A stretch of 42,877 nucleotides of DNA, from positions 1-42,877 of the IMG/VR virus record IMGVR_UViG_3300032006_000022. One strand, given 5' to 3'. The notes under the pieces are model-generated. The model did not search any database, was not told where the DNA came from, and worked only from the letters and a program-made list of their open reading frames with translations. Below, piece after piece: positions 18,794 through 29,278 of this stretch (position 1 is the stretch's first letter; each line of letters opens with the position of its first letter). Origin of the DNA: a virus. The position numbers were made by a program, and so were the translations under genes.

Positions 18794-20557
18794 ATGGGAG
18801 CATACGAAAATCCAACACAAGCTATCGATCGAGAATCAGGAATGATAATTGCTAACGCTATTAGTCGTATAGGGCAACAAACAGCTAATTATCTTCAAAC
18901 TTATGCAGACGCAAGAAATAAAGAGGTTGAAGAGGCTAAAAAAGAAGAAGATGCTAGGCTTGCTGCGCAAGAAATTAATAGAGATACAATACATGCTAAC
19001 ATACAAAAAGCGGGTGGTAGGTCCCAGAGTTGGTTTGATTTAGCTGATAACGCAATTAATCTTAAATTTAAATATGAAGGTTTATTAGACGATGCCCCTG
19101 ATGAAGATATTGAAAATGAGGATGGTACTATTACTTATAGTAAAAAAACTTTACATGGTTTAATAAATAAAGAAAAAGCAAAAATTAGAACTTTAACGCA
19201 GTCTTTACTAGATATAAAAGCTTGGTCAGGTACTCAAGGACAAAAACTTTTAAATTCTAAAACCAATGAAGCTGGAGGTATTTATACTGGAAGTTGTAAA
19301 GAAGGTAGTTCTAAATTTAATAAAAGTATATGTCAAGATTACGAACGTAAAATGGCTTTAATGGGTACACTTACTAGAGACGGTAAAGTGGTGTCAGATG
19401 TTAAATATGACATAAGAGAAATATGTCCTGATCCTGATGATTCTAATTCTTGTATTCCAAGTGTGTGGGCCACAATAGATGGTAAAGATTCTTTTAATGT
19501 ATCAGATATATTAGCACAAGATTATGCAGAAGCAGAAAATATATTTAAAGGTGAAGATAATGATGGAATTAATTTTGTTACTGGTGAAACCGGTATTTTT
19601 AATAAACAAGATAAGTTAATAGATAGCATGATGGAAGCACCTTTTATGGAAGATGTAATTGATCAGCAAACTGGTAAAAAAATTGGAGTAAAAGCTATAA
19701 GGCCTGTAGATATTAATAAAGTTCTAGGCGTATTAACCCCTGCATACGAAGCTCATTTTGTAAGTATGGTTAATAGTGTAGAAAACCGTCAAGATTACAA
19801 TGATTTAATGGCTACATATTTAGTTTATTCTAAAGATGGAGAAGATCTTGAAACAGTAGCTGATGGTGTATGGAAATTAACTGATGAAGCTAAGTCAAAA
19901 TTTGTACAGGCGATGGTGGGTTATTCTTTAGAGAAAAAAATTCCAGGATATGAAACTATTTCAGCAAAAGAAAATGAAGATGGCACGATTACTTTTCTTA
20001 ATCAAGAAGGGCAAGAAGAGACGGTTGAAGCTAATACCAAATATTCTTATAAAGGTGAAATAGGGGAGTTAACGGGTGAATTTGCTGACAGAGTTACAGA
20101 AGATCTTACGGGACCACAAGGTCCACCATCTAAAAAATTTAGTGAACAAGAAATAAAAGATATTAATAATACTGTTGCGGCTTTTAAAAGGGGAGCAGCA
20201 TACACAAATACAGCTGTAGGAATGACTTATGGAGGTAAAAAAGTAAGTAGCGTTGGTTTTAATGATAATAAAGTAACTTTGAATTATATAGATAAAAACG
20301 GAGATGAAGTTCCAATTCCTCAATATGATGGTACTAAATTAAATAGAGATGAATTAGAACGTATGGTTAAAAAATATGTAAATACTCAATATGATTTAGG
20401 TCAAAAACAAAGAAGTAAGTTAACTAATCAAATTATTAATGAACTTATGAAAAAAGAGATTACACAGGGAGATCCAAACAATTTACCTACAGGAGATTCC
20501 CAAGAAAACAATTTAAAGATTTTAGCTAAGCAGTTGAGAAAAAGTTTTAAAAATTAA
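18794..20557 (+). CDS. Internal virion / ejection protein (T7 gp15-like position)
   Basis: A 587-residue, mostly helical, acidic protein beginning MGAYENPTQAIDRESG. Residues 1-70 contain a Gln/Ala/Glu/Lys-rich coil. A Cys-bearing region at about 170-225 (SCKEGSSKF, CPDPDDSNSC) stands out because Cys is rare in the other late proteins. There is no enzyme motif. Position between the gp14-like and giant gp16-like genes suggests the middle component of the ejection channel that spans the periplasm. Unlike T7 gp15 I see no obvious hydrolase fragment. The function is inferred from gene order. Confidence 0.65.
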   Translation: MGAYENPTQAIDRESGMIIANAISRIGQQTANYLQTYADARNKEVEEAKKEEDARLAAQEINRDTIHANIQKAGGRSQSWFDLADNAINLKFKYEGLLDDAPDEDIENEDGTITYSKKTLHGLINKEKAKIRTLTQSLLDIKAWSGTQGQKLLNSKTNEAGGIYTGSCKEGSSKFNKSICQDYERKMALMGTLTRDGKVVSDVKYDIREICPDPDDSNSCIPSVWATIDGKDSFNVSDILAQDYAEAENIFKGEDNDGINFVTGETGIFNKQDKLIDSMMEAPFMEDVIDQQTGKKIGVKAIRPVDINKVLGVLTPAYEAHFVSMVNSVENRQDYNDLMATYLVYSKDGEDLETVADGVWKLTDEAKSKFVQAMVGYSLEKKIPGYETISAKENEDGTITFLNQEGQEETVEANTKYSYKGEIGELTGEFADRVTEDLTGPQGPPSKKFSEQEIKDINNTVAAFKRGAAYTNTAVGMTYGGKKVSSVGFNDNKVTLNYIDKNGDEVPIPQYDGTKLNRDELERMVKKYVNTQYDLGQKQRSKLTNQIINELMKKEITQGDPNNLPTGDSQENNLKILAKQLRKSFKN

Positions 20558-20574
20558 TTTAACATTACCATAGC

Positions 20575-23500
20575 ATGTGGGAACTAGACGGTCAAGCATA
20601 TAATCAAAGCGATATTCAATCAGTTGCAGATAGACTTGGTATTTCTTTTGATGAATATGTAAAAAAATTCAATCTTAAAAAATTAGATGATAGTATAGAT
20701 ATTATGGAAGAAATAGAGCCTACTACTTTTACTCTTTCTGATACCTTTAATCAACTTTCCACACAAAGTGTAGACGATAGCATATATAATATGGATGCTT
20801 CTGAAAGTAGTGAAAACATTAAAACATTATTAGATGGAAGTAATGTTATTTTTAATAGAGAAACTAGAAAACCTCAAACATTTGGTTACGGTGCAGGAGG
20901 ACCCGTTGGATTTACTAATAAAGGAAAACTCTCTTATACAGGTTTAGACGGTAATTTAATAGAATCTGATTATTTAATTCTTGATACTGACGATGAAGAA
21001 GTAATAAAACGTAATAATGAAATTTTAAAAGATTTTGTATTAGAAAAAAGAAAATTATCTGCTGAAGAAGAAAAAGAATATAAAAAAAAGCAAGAGGGAA
21101 AACTTACAATTTTTGAAAACACAGTATTAAACAACCAAGAAGTTAGAGATGAAATAAATAAAAAAGAAGAAGAATATAATAATCCTGATTTATTTACTCC
21201 ATATCAAGTAACTAAAGAGGTTTATGGACGAGCCAACACAGGTTATACATTTGAAGAAACTGTAAAACCTTATGAAGCAGAATTAATTGAAGCGCGTCGA
21301 AATCTTTTAAAATCTGAAAATACTAAAGGTTGGAATGAAGAAAAACTAAATGACCAAGTTGAAAAAACAGTAAGAGATCAATTAAAGTATCAATCACGTT
21401 TAGATATTAATTATAAAGCTACGCAAAAAGCTATTGAACAAAATCCATCTTTACAAGATGAATTATATGTAGGAAGTTTATTGTCTGAACAAAAAGAACT
21501 AAAAAAATTAAAAAAAGTTCAAGAACTTATTGAAGTTAATGCACCAATTTTTGAAAATGTTTATAATGCATATTCAAAATTTCTTGTTTTATTAAATGAT
21601 GTTCAACCTTCTGATATTAGATCTACTAGACCATCTTTAACTCCTACACAATTAAAAGAACTACAAGACGAACTTGATTTATTAAATATTAATGTTGATC
21701 CTAATGATCCTAACACTGTTACCCTTAATAATGGTAAAGTTATTAGTCAATCACTTTTTGATGCTTGGAACATTGTAAATTCAAATTTAATAGGTGGTGC
21801 GGCAACTTATTCTCATTTAATGGAAGAAATGAATGAAGCGTCTGAAGATGCAGGTAGTTCTAAAATGGCTTTAATGGCTGCTAAAAAAAATTATAGTTTA
21901 GTTGAAAAAAATATAAACAAAACAGGACTAGGATTTTTAGATATGTTTGTTAGTATAGCTACTATAGCAGAAAAAGCGCGTTTGCAATTTACACCTGTAG
22001 GAATGCTACAAAGTTATGTTGTTGAACCTAAGTTAAAGGAACAAGGTACTATAGAAAGCACTTCATTAGATAAATTAAAAAAAGCACAAGTAGATTATAC
22101 CATGTGGAGTAACAAATATAGAGAAGAATTTGTTGATGATGTTCCTTTTGAAGAAGCTTTTGATAGTCCTGGAAATTTTGGAAAATTTGCTGCCCAAGAA
22201 ATTGCACAACAAATACCAATTATTACTGCTATTATGTTATCTGGAGGATCTGCTACTGCAGCTGCTACTATTGGTGTTAGCACTGCAGGACAAAAAATGA
22301 TGGATATGCAAACAGAAATAGCTACAGGTAGAAAAGAATATACTGAAACGGAAATGTGGCTTAAGTCTTTAGGTTATGGTGCTGCAGAGGCTGGGTTTGC
22401 TTCTTTAACTACAATACCTATATTAAGACAAGCTAAACAAAGTTTGCTTACGTCAACTACTAAGTCGGTTGTTGATAATACTTTAAAAGGAATGGGTAAT
22501 TGGTGGAAAGATAAAAGTTATTTAATATATGCGCCTTTTTTAGAATCATTAGGAGAAAGTGGTACTCAAATAACTCAAAATCTTATTGATGGAACAAACC
22601 CTTTATTAGGTGTAGATCACGCTGGTTTTAGTGGATTTTCTTTTGGTTTACTTTTTAGTGCCGTACCGTTTGCTCAAAGTGTTTATACTTCAGCTTTTAC
22701 TGACTATAACATGCATCAAGGCTTAAGGAAATTACAAAAACAAAGAGCCGAATTACTTAGTAAATATAACAGGGCTAGCGTTAATAAACCATTATGGGCA
22801 GAGAGAATAGTAGATATAGATAAAAAAATTGAAGTTGAAGAAACAAATATTAAAAATAGTATAAATAATACTATTAGTGGTAGAGCTGCTCAGTCTTATA
22901 TTAATCTTATACGTTATAAAGAAAATTTAAGAATTGAAGCAGACCAAATAAGAAACGATAATTCCTTAACTGTTGAAGAAAAAAGGAAGGAAATACAAGA
23001 TCTTCAATTGGAGTTTGATGCTGTTGAAAATATTATGCAAACATATTTAAATCCAGATAATCAACCACTTATTAGAAATGAATTTCCTCTACTGGAAAAA
23101 GCTGTTAACAAGGATGGAACACCAGATGTTGAAGCAAGAGAGCGTTATAAGGATTTAATGAGAAAGGGTCGAAAAAAAGCAATGGAGAATCGAGGTCCTG
23201 AGTATAGACCTGACGAAAAAGAAATCAAAAGATTTGCTTATGATACTTATTTAGAAGAAGAAATTAGAGCGGAATATGAAAGAGCCAGAAACAATGAAGG
23301 TGTTAAATTTACAGTATTTGAAACAAAAAAAGAAGCATTAAACTTTATTAAAGGAAAAGAAAGTTGGTGGGAAAATAATCCTAAAAAAGCTCAAGAAGCT
23401 TATGATGGAATTGAAGGGGGCGCTGATGGATTTAATTTTGAAGGAGAAAAAATTATAGTTTTTGAAAATCAATTTGAAAATGAACGAAAAGGTATAGTTT

Positions 23501-26500
23501 TTCATGAAATAGGACACGATGTATTTTGGAATATTTTTGGAAAAAATTCTAAAGCTTTTGACGAAATAGCTGAACAATTATTAAAAACTGTACAAAATTC
23601 AGATTCTAAATTATATAAACAATGGATAGCTAATTTCCCTGAAATTAATCCAGATAATAAAGATACTTATAATAGTCAAGAAGTTATTATGAGGTTTATT
23701 GAATTAGCAGGGCGAGATAACTTTGTATTAAACGAAAAACGTAAAGGATTAGCTGGATTTTTTGGAGCAATGGTTCAAAGACAATTTCCCGAATCTTTTG
23801 ATTTTAAAGGAGAAAATGATATAGTAAATTTTGTAGTAGGTTTAGCTAAAAAAATATCAGCTGGTACACTTAAAAAATCAGATATTGTTGCTGCTAGAAA
23901 ATCTAAAATAATACCTAAAGAATCAAAAGTAGACATGGAAAAACAATATGATCTTGCTTTTTCTGTAAGTCCCAATACATTAAACCAATTAGCAAAGGAA
24001 TACAAAGAAAATGTAGATACTATGTCTACAGAAAATCTTACTTCTTTTGTTAATCAATATAGAAATGTAGCTTTAAAAGCTTTAGGATTTGACCCTGCTA
24101 AAGGTACTATTACTAAAGCTGAAGCTATTAGTTTTGTAGATAAATATTTTCCTAACATTACTAGAGGATTTAAACCCACTGAATCTCAATTTAGTACATA
24201 TTTAACTAATACTATATTAAAGAAAAGACAAGAATTCTATGAAAAAGAAATAGGTGATAAATCAAAAACAACAAGTGTTGATGATCCTAGAGCTAAACAA
24301 GTTATTGCAGATACTGAAACTGTACCTTTACAAAAAGATATAGCACCAACAATAGATCCATTAAGATTATTTACTGATACAGCTTTAAAAGATAAATTTA
24401 TAAAAACAACTGAAAAAGCTTTAAAAGATCAAGATATAAATGCATTAAACTATAAAACATTAAAAACTTTAGATGAAGATGCTATAGCAGATCTTATTGG
24501 AATACCTGCTAAAAAAATATTTGATCCTACCGCTAATCTTAGTAAAGAAGAATTAACTAAAGCTTTAATGTTTATAAATAAAAATGCTTCAACTTTATTT
24601 AATTTATTGCCAAAAGCAAATACAGATTTAGCTAGAGTACCTTATTTAAATGATCCTAGTAAAACAACTTTAGTTGGTGGAGATCCAACCGGTATACCTA
24701 GATCAGTATTAAATTTATTTTATAACAAAGGAAAGAGAATAGGTAATAATTATCAATGGACTAAAAAACCTGGATTAACAGTAGATAAATTTAAAAAAGC
24801 ACTAGGTATAGAAGGTAATGTTAAATCTCCTGATGTTAAAGTGAGAACAAACACTTCTCAAGCTGTAAAAGGTATATTAGAATTAACAGGTAGAGCATTA
24901 ACTAATAAAGCTGTAAGAGATATTTTAACTAAACAAGGATTTACACCGAGTCAAGTTTTACCTATAGCTGAAGGTAAAAGTGATTTAATGTTTAGCCAAG
25001 CTAACACTGGTAAACAAAAGTTAACTTCTAAACAATTAGATTTTGTTAAAACTAAAAGCGCAAATATAATTACAACTATTTTTAATGCTGTTGAAACTTT
25101 AGATTATAATTTTCAAAATGCAACATTATTAGCTTTAACAGAAAACTTATCGGAAGTTAATATTCCAATAGAAGTATTAGAAAATTATGCTAAAAATTTA
25201 TCTAAAATAGCTCCAAAATTTATAAAAAATTTAAAGAAAGATTTAGTAAAAAAAGGAGAATTTATAAATATAGCAGAAGAAGCTTTAGAATTATGGGCTG
25301 CAGATATTACTATTAAAAATGAATTAGGACTTGAAATAAATCCTGGTTTAGGGTTTGATAATATTGATCAATTAAAAACATTTAGAAAAATACAAAATGA
25401 TTATCAACTAAATCAAATAAAAAAATTAGGAGATTTAGAAGGTATTATTCATATTATAAAATTTCTTAAAGATTTTAATACAAGTGCAGGAAGAATTGGG
25501 AAAGGAAGATATCAGGGTTATGCTGGTTCTTTAGATTGGATAAATACTCTTAATGAAACATTAGCTCCAAATAATATTAAAATAATATTTAGTGGTACTA
25601 AAAATATTAGAATAAAAAATGTAGAGTTTAATGGAAAAACAAAATTAAGCGATAAAGAGTTTAAAGAAAAAATTAAAAATTTTTCTCAAAAAAATAACTT
25701 ACCTAAAAATATACTTATTAAAGAATATAAAGATAGAAAAAAAGAAGCTAACGATTCTTTTGATGCTATGATAGATTATCTTAATTATGTAAAGAAAAAT
25801 GGAGATAAATATCAATTTGGTATGGCTTTAATGGCTCTTAAATCTAATATGAATGCTTTAGGAAAGCGAGTGGCTTATCCAAAATATTTTTATAAAGGTA
25901 AAGCAAAAGGAGAAATCAGATTTGAACACATGTATCCTTCTTTGGTTTTATCTAAAGATATGATTAAACATTTTTATGGTGAAGGTGTAGATTTAAAAGT
26001 GTTGAAAGAAAATCAAGTTGTTGCTATGATTCCAGTAGAAATGGATAAAAGAATAAATGTATTACATCAAGAGTCTATGCCTTCTTGGTGGAAACTTGAA
26101 ATGGGTGTTTTACCTAGATATTATAATGCATTAAATAAAGGGTTTAAAGATATGTATGCGTTAGAATCTATAGGTGGAAGAGATAAAGGAAAAATATATG
26201 GAACAGAATTTTTAGCTTTAAATAATTCTATTTTAAAAGCTGCTCCTATTAATAATAAAATTTTACCTAAAAAAGATCAAGTTAAAGGAGAGTTAATTAA
26301 TGATGTGGTATTAGATAAAATGGCAGAAGTTGATAATATTGAGAACGAAAAGCGTTTGGCATTTAGTAAATCACAAAATTTAAGTAATGACTTTAATAAG
26401 ATAATAGAAAACAAAACTGGTATTGGCGCTGATAAAGTTTATTCAGATGTTAAAGCTCAAGTAGTTGGTGCAAATAAAGGAAAATTTAATTTCTTTGTTC

Positions 26501-28371
26501 CACCATCTGCTGAAGATTTTGTAGGGTTATTATATAAAACCTTAGGTAAAGGAAAACTTGGAGATGCTCAAATGGCTTGGTATAAGAAAAACTTATTAGA
26601 TCCTTTTGCTACAGCAATGGATAACATATCAAGAGATAGAATAGCACTTATGAATGATTTTAAAGCTCTTAAAAAAGAATTAAAAATTGTTCCTAAAAAT
26701 CTTAAGAAAAAATTACCAGGAGAACCTTTTACTCAAGAACAAGCAGTAAGAACTTATATTTGGAATAGACAAGGAATGTTACCAGAAGGTATGTCTAAAA
26801 AAGATTTAAAAGATCTAACTGATTTTGTAGAGAGTAAACCCGAATTAGTTACTTTTGCAAATCAATTAATTGCAATGCAAAAAGGAGATCAATATCCGGC
26901 CCCTAAATTTGGTTGGTTAGCTGGCAATATTACAACTGATTTAATTGATGGTATTAATACTATTAAAAGAGCTAAATATTTAGAACAATGGCAGTATAAT
27001 GTAGATGAAATATTTACTAAAGCTAATTTAAACAAACTCGAAGCCGCTTATGGTAAAGGATATAGAGATGCTCTCGAAAATATATTAAAAAGAATGCGTA
27101 CGGGTAGAAACAGAGAATTTACTTCTGATTCTTTAACAGGTAGAGTAACAGATTGGTTAACTAATTCTATTGGCGCAATAATGTTTTTTAATACAAGATC
27201 AGCGGTTCTTCAAACTATATCTGCTGTTAACTTTATAAATTTTAAAGACAACAATTTATTTGCTGCGGGTAAAGCGTTTGCAAATCAACCTCAATTTTGG
27301 AAAGATTTTCTTACACTTTTTAATAGTGATTTTTTAGTAGATAGAAGAAACGGATTAAGATTAAATGTTAATGAAACTGATATAGCTGATATGGCTAAAA
27401 AAGGTGGAGTAAGAGGAGTTATAAGTGAAATACTTCGAATAGGATTTTTACCTACGCAGTTAGCAGATAGTTTTGCTATAGCTTCAGGAGGTTCTACTTT
27501 TTATAGAAATAGAGTTAAAAAATATATAAAAGAAGGTACGTCTAAAGCAGAAGCAGAGAATCAAGCTTTTATAGATTTTAGAGAAATTGCAGAAGAAGCT
27601 CAACAATCAAGTAGACCAGATAGAATTAGTCAACAACAAGCTGGACCATTAGGACGCGTTATATTGGCTTTTGCTAATACTCCAATGCAATACACTAGAT
27701 TAATTAAAAAAGCCGCTAGTGATCTTAGAAATGGCCGAGGAGACAGAGTAACAAATATGTCTAAAATACTTTACTATGGTTTTATACAAAATTTAATATT
27801 CAACGCTATGCAACAAGCGTTGTTTGCAATGGGTTTTGGAGATGAAGAAGAAGAAACAGAAAAAAGACAAGAAAAATATTATAATATAGTAAATTCTATG
27901 GCCGATAGTATATTAAGAGGCGCTGGTGTAGGAGGTGCTATATTTTCCGTGTTAAAAAACACAGCTATCAAATTAACTAAAGAAAGTCAGAAAAAATCAC
28001 CTAAATTTCAAGATGTATTAGTTAAAGAAATAGCTCAACTTTCTCCTCCTATCTCTTCTAAACTAAGTAAATTAAAAGCGGCTGGTAGAACTTATGATTG
28101 GAATAAAAAAGAAATAAGAGAAAAAGGATTTTCATTAGATAATCCTGCATATTTAGCAGCAGGCCAAGTTATCGCTGCTACAACAAATATTCCTTTAGAT
28201 AGAGCATTTAAAAAAATTGACAATATAAGAAAAGCAAGTAGTTCAGATTATGAAGCGTGGCAAAGAATAGCAATGCTCGCAGGATGGTCAGATTGGGAAC
28301 TAGGAATTAAAAAATCTAAATCAAAACAAAAACCCAAAAAGAAAAAAGCAACAACAACCTGGAAACGATAA
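20575..28371 (+). CDS. Giant internal virion protein with zinc metallopeptidase motif
   Basis: This 2598-residue protein is the longest in the window and last of the three ejection genes, the place of T7 gp16. The N-terminus (WELDGQAYNQSDIQSVADRL) is a short domain I associate with large proteins of marine phages. Hydrophobic stretches lie at about residues 540-570, 595-615 and 685-710. A gluzincin-type motif HEIGH is at residues 977-981, with a candidate third ligand E1036 in NSQEVIMRF. A long helical Lys-rich region follows. The C-terminal 500 residues (about 2090-2598), with SIGAIMFFNTRSAVLQTISA and LAFANTPMQYTRL, resemble domains of phage 'large polyvalent proteins'. It is probably ejected with DNA; the protease could open a path through the envelope or act on a host protein. 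No DxDxD motif of a virion RNA polymerase was seen. Confidence 0.8.
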   Translation: MWELDGQAYNQSDIQSVADRLGISFDEYVKKFNLKKLDDSIDIMEEIEPTTFTLSDTFNQLSTQSVDDSIYNMDASESSENIKTLLDGSNVIFNRETRKPQTFGYGAGGPVGFTNKGKLSYTGLDGNLIESDYLILDTDDEEVIKRNNEILKDFVLEKRKLSAEEEKEYKKKQEGKLTIFENTVLNNQEVRDEINKKEEEYNNPDLFTPYQVTKEVYGRANTGYTFEETVKPYEAELIEARRNLLKSENTKGWNEEKLNDQVEKTVRDQLKYQSRLDINYKATQKAIEQNPSLQDELYVGSLLSEQKELKKLKKVQELIEVNAPIFENVYNAYSKFLVLLNDVQPSDIRSTRPSLTPTQLKELQDELDLLNINVDPNDPNTVTLNNGKVISQSLFDAWNIVNSNLIGGAATYSHLMEEMNEASEDAGSSKMALMAAKKNYSLVEKNINKTGLGFLDMFVSIATIAEKARLQFTPVGMLQSYVVEPKLKEQGTIESTSLDKLKKAQVDYTMWSNKYREEFVDDVPFEEAFDSPGNFGKFAAQEIAQQIPIITAIMLSGGSATAAATIGVSTAGQKMMDMQTEIATGRKEYTETEMWLKSLGYGAAEAGFASLTTIPILRQAKQSLLTSTTKSVVDNTLKGMGNWWKDKSYLIYAPFLESLGESGTQITQNLIDGTNPLLGVDHAGFSGFSFGLLFSAVPFAQSVYTSAFTDYNMHQGLRKLQKQRAELLSKYNRASVNKPLWAERIVDIDKKIEVEETNIKNSINNTISGRAAQSYINLIRYKENLRIEADQIRNDNSLTVEEKRKEIQDLQLEFDAVENIMQTYLNPDNQPLIRNEFPLLEKAVNKDGTPDVEARERYKDLMRKGRKKAMENRGPEYRPDEKEIKRFAYDTYLEEEIRAEYERARNNEGVKFTVFETKKEALNFIKGKESWWENNPKKAQEAYDGIEGGADGFNFEGEKIIVFENQFENERKGIVFHEIGHDVFWNIFGKNSKAFDEIAEQLLKTVQNSDSKLYKQWIANFPEINPDNKDTYNSQEVIMRFIELAGRDNFVLNEKRKGLAGFFGAMVQRQFPESFDFKGENDIVNFVVGLAKKISAGTLKKSDIVAARKSKIIPKESKVDMEKQYDLAFSVSPNTLNQLAKEYKENVDTMSTENLTSFVNQYRNVALKALGFDPAKGTITKAEAISFVDKYFPNITRGFKPTESQFSTYLTNTILKKRQEFYEKEIGDKSKTTSVDDPRAKQVIADTETVPLQKDIAPTIDPLRLFTDTALKDKFIKTTEKALKDQDINALNYKTLKTLDEDAIADLIGIPAKKIFDPTANLSKEELTKALMFINKNASTLFNLLPKANTDLARVPYLNDPSKTTLVGGDPTGIPRSVLNLFYNKGKRIGNNYQWTKKPGLTVDKFKKALGIEGNVKSPDVKVRTNTSQAVKGILELTGRALTNKAVRDILTKQGFTPSQVLPIAEGKSDLMFSQANTGKQKLTSKQLDFVKTKSANIITTIFNAVETLDYNFQNATLLALTENLSEVNIPIEVLENYAKNLSKIAPKFIKNLKKDLVKKGEFINIAEEALELWAADITIKNELGLEINPGLGFDNIDQLKTFRKIQNDYQLNQIKKLGDLEGIIHIIKFLKDFNTSAGRIGKGRYQGYAGSLDWINTLNETLAPNNIKIIFSGTKNIRIKNVEFNGKTKLSDKEFKEKIKNFSQKNNLPKNILIKEYKDRKKEANDSFDAMIDYLNYVKKNGDKYQFGMALMALKSNMNALGKRVAYPKYFYKGKAKGEIRFEHMYPSLVLSKDMIKHFYGEGVDLKVLKENQVVAMIPVEMDKRINVLHQESMPSWWKLEMGVLPRYYNALNKGFKDMYALESIGGRDKGKIYGTEFLALNNSILKAAPINNKILPKKDQVKGELINDVVLDKMAEVDNIENEKRLAFSKSQNLSNDFNKIIENKTGIGADKVYSDVKAQVVGANKGKFNFFVPPSAEDFVGLLYKTLGKGKLGDAQMAWYKKNLLDPFATAMDNISRDRIALMNDFKALKKELKIVPKNLKKKLPGEPFTQEQAVRTYIWNRQGMLPEGMSKKDLKDLTDFVESKPELVTFANQLIAMQKGDQYPAPKFGWLAGNITTDLIDGINTIKRAKYLEQWQYNVDEIFTKANLNKLEAAYGKGYRDALENILKRMRTGRNREFTSDSLTGRVTDWLTNSIGAIMFFNTRSAVLQTISAVNFINFKDNNLFAAGKAFANQPQFWKDFLTLFNSDFLVDRRNGLRLNVNETDIADMAKKGGVRGVISEILRIGFLPTQLADSFAIASGGSTFYRNRVKKYIKEGTSKAEAENQAFIDFREIAEEAQQSSRPDRISQQQAGPLGRVILAFANTPMQYTRLIKKAASDLRNGRGDRVTNMSKILYYGFIQNLIFNAMQQALFAMGFGDEEEETEKRQEKYYNIVNSMADSILRGAGVGGAIFSVLKNTAIKLTKESQKKSPKFQDVLVKEIAQLSPPISSKLSKLKAAGRTYDWNKKEIREKGFSLDNPAYLAAGQVIAATTNIPLDRAFKKIDNIRKASSSDYEAWQRIAMLAGWSDWELGIKKSKSKQKPKKKKATTTWKR

Positions 28372-28376
28372 TAAAA

Positions 28377-28796
28377 ATGAAAATAGCAAACGGCGTAGCC
28401 AAAGAATTAAGACATTATGTAGGAGCGATTGGTATATTTCTATTGGTAATAGGTATACTAGTGTTCTTATCTTATAACGAAATACCAAATATGAATAAAG
28501 ACGTAGTTGTATCTATAATAGGTATGATTGTAGGTTCTTTATCAGTGGTAATAATGACTGTCATCGGGAGAAATCCAGATGAAGTAAATGAACTTAAAAA
28601 ACAAAATGAAGGTTTAACTTCTAAAGTAGATCATTTAGTAACTCAAAAAGATGAGCTTGAAAAAATGTTAATTAAAATACAAACTAACATGATTGATCAA
28701 CTAACTCTATTAGGTGCAAACGCATTTGATACTCTTTATAGTAAAAATAAACAATGCACTTGTGGAGAAAATAATTGTAAATGTAAAGGTAAATAA
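28377..28796 (+). CDS. Two-helix membrane protein, holin candidate, with Cys-rich tail
   Basis: A 139-residue protein with two hydrophobic helices (residues about 14-32, VGAIGIFLLVIGILVFLSY, and 43-64, VVVSIIGMIVGSLSVVIMTVI). A Leu/Lys/Glu coiled coil spans about 70-105, and the C-terminus CTCGENNCKCKGK carries four Cys. Two TM helices plus a charged tail, placed two genes before the endolysin, fit a class II holin. The Cys cluster is not usual for holins and may bind a metal or mark another role. It is co-oriented with, and close to, the M15 lysin. Confidence 0.65.
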   Translation: MKIANGVAKELRHYVGAIGIFLLVIGILVFLSYNEIPNMNKDVVVSIIGMIVGSLSVVIMTVIGRNPDEVNELKKQNEGLTSKVDHLVTQKDELEKMLIKIQTNMIDQLTLLGANAFDTLYSKNKQCTCGENNCKCKGK

Positions 28797-28797
28797 T

Positions 28798-28875
28798 ATG
28801 AAAAAATTTATAGATAAACTACAAGCGGCGTGGAATGCGCTATTGTATAAATTAATGTTTAAAAAATACAAATAA
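28798..28875 (+). CDS. 25-residue basic amphipathic peptide
   Basis: ATG at 28798 follows the previous stop by one base, and the TAA at 28873 overlaps the endolysin ATG (TAATG). The peptide starts MKKFIDKLQAAWNALLYKLM and ends FKKYK, a cationic amphipathic helix. It sits inside the putative lysis cassette, so a membrane-active accessory role is possible but unproven. Tight coupling on both sides argues that the frame is real. Confidence 0.55.
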   Translation: MKKFIDKLQAAWNALLYKLMFKKYK

Positions 28876-29228
28876 TGCAATACTTTAACATTACCGAGTT
28901 TGATTCACCCGATGAAATGGGTAGTGGAAGAAATATGAAGCAAGAAATGCTAGATAAAATAGATCTAGTACGATCTAAGTTTGACAGAGCAATCCACATA
29001 AATAGTGGTTATCGAACAAAAGAACATAATAAAAAGGTTGGGGGAAAAAAGAATTCCTCTCATCTTAAAGGTTTAGCAGTTGATATTCATTGTATAAACT
29101 CAAGAGACAGATATGATCTTCTTAATTGTTTATTAGATGTAGGATTTACTAGAATAGGTATAGGAAATACCTTTATACATGTAGATATGGATCCTGATAA
29201 AGATCCCGATGTAATGTGGACATATTAA
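28875..29228 (+). CDS. Endolysin, peptidase M15A family
   Basis: A 117-residue single-domain peptidoglycan peptidase that would cut the peptide cross-links of the cell wall at lysis. It opens YFNITEFDSPDEMGSG, typical of M15A phage lysins. SGYRT (residues 44-48) is followed by the zinc-binding set SSHLKGLAVDIH (H63, D70) and FIHVD (H102). The length matches one catalytic domain without a wall-binding domain, as is common in phages of Gram-negative hosts. There is no signal peptide, so it would need a holin; the two-helix protein upstream is the candidate. It is the last rightward gene and is followed by a strong terminator. Confidence 0.9.
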   Translation: MQYFNITEFDSPDEMGSGRNMKQEMLDKIDLVRSKFDRAIHINSGYRTKEHNKKVGGKKNSSHLKGLAVDIHCINSRDRYDLLNCLLDVGFTRIGIGNTFIHVDMDPDKDPDVMWTY

Positions 29229-29234
29229 TAAAAG

Positions 29235-29271
29235 GGAACACGATAAAATGGGCTCCACACCCCAAAGTTCC
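29235..29271 (-). terminator. Possible leftward terminator after nrdA
   Basis: On the minus strand a GGAAC/GTTCC outer stem (29271-29267 with 29239-29235) encloses a TGGG/CCCA inner stem (29264-29261 with 29252-29249). It is followed by CCCTTTATTAAT. The structure is weak and interrupted, so this is only a candidate for ending the leftward transcript. Confidence 0.3.
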
Positions 29272-29278
29272 TGTATTG

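Noticed and set aside
20575-28371. Giant protein as a virion RNA polymerase
   Set aside because: crAss-like and N4-like phages carry giant polymerases, but no DxDxD-type motif or other polymerase signature was seen. The HEIGH motif and the gene order favour an ejection protein.
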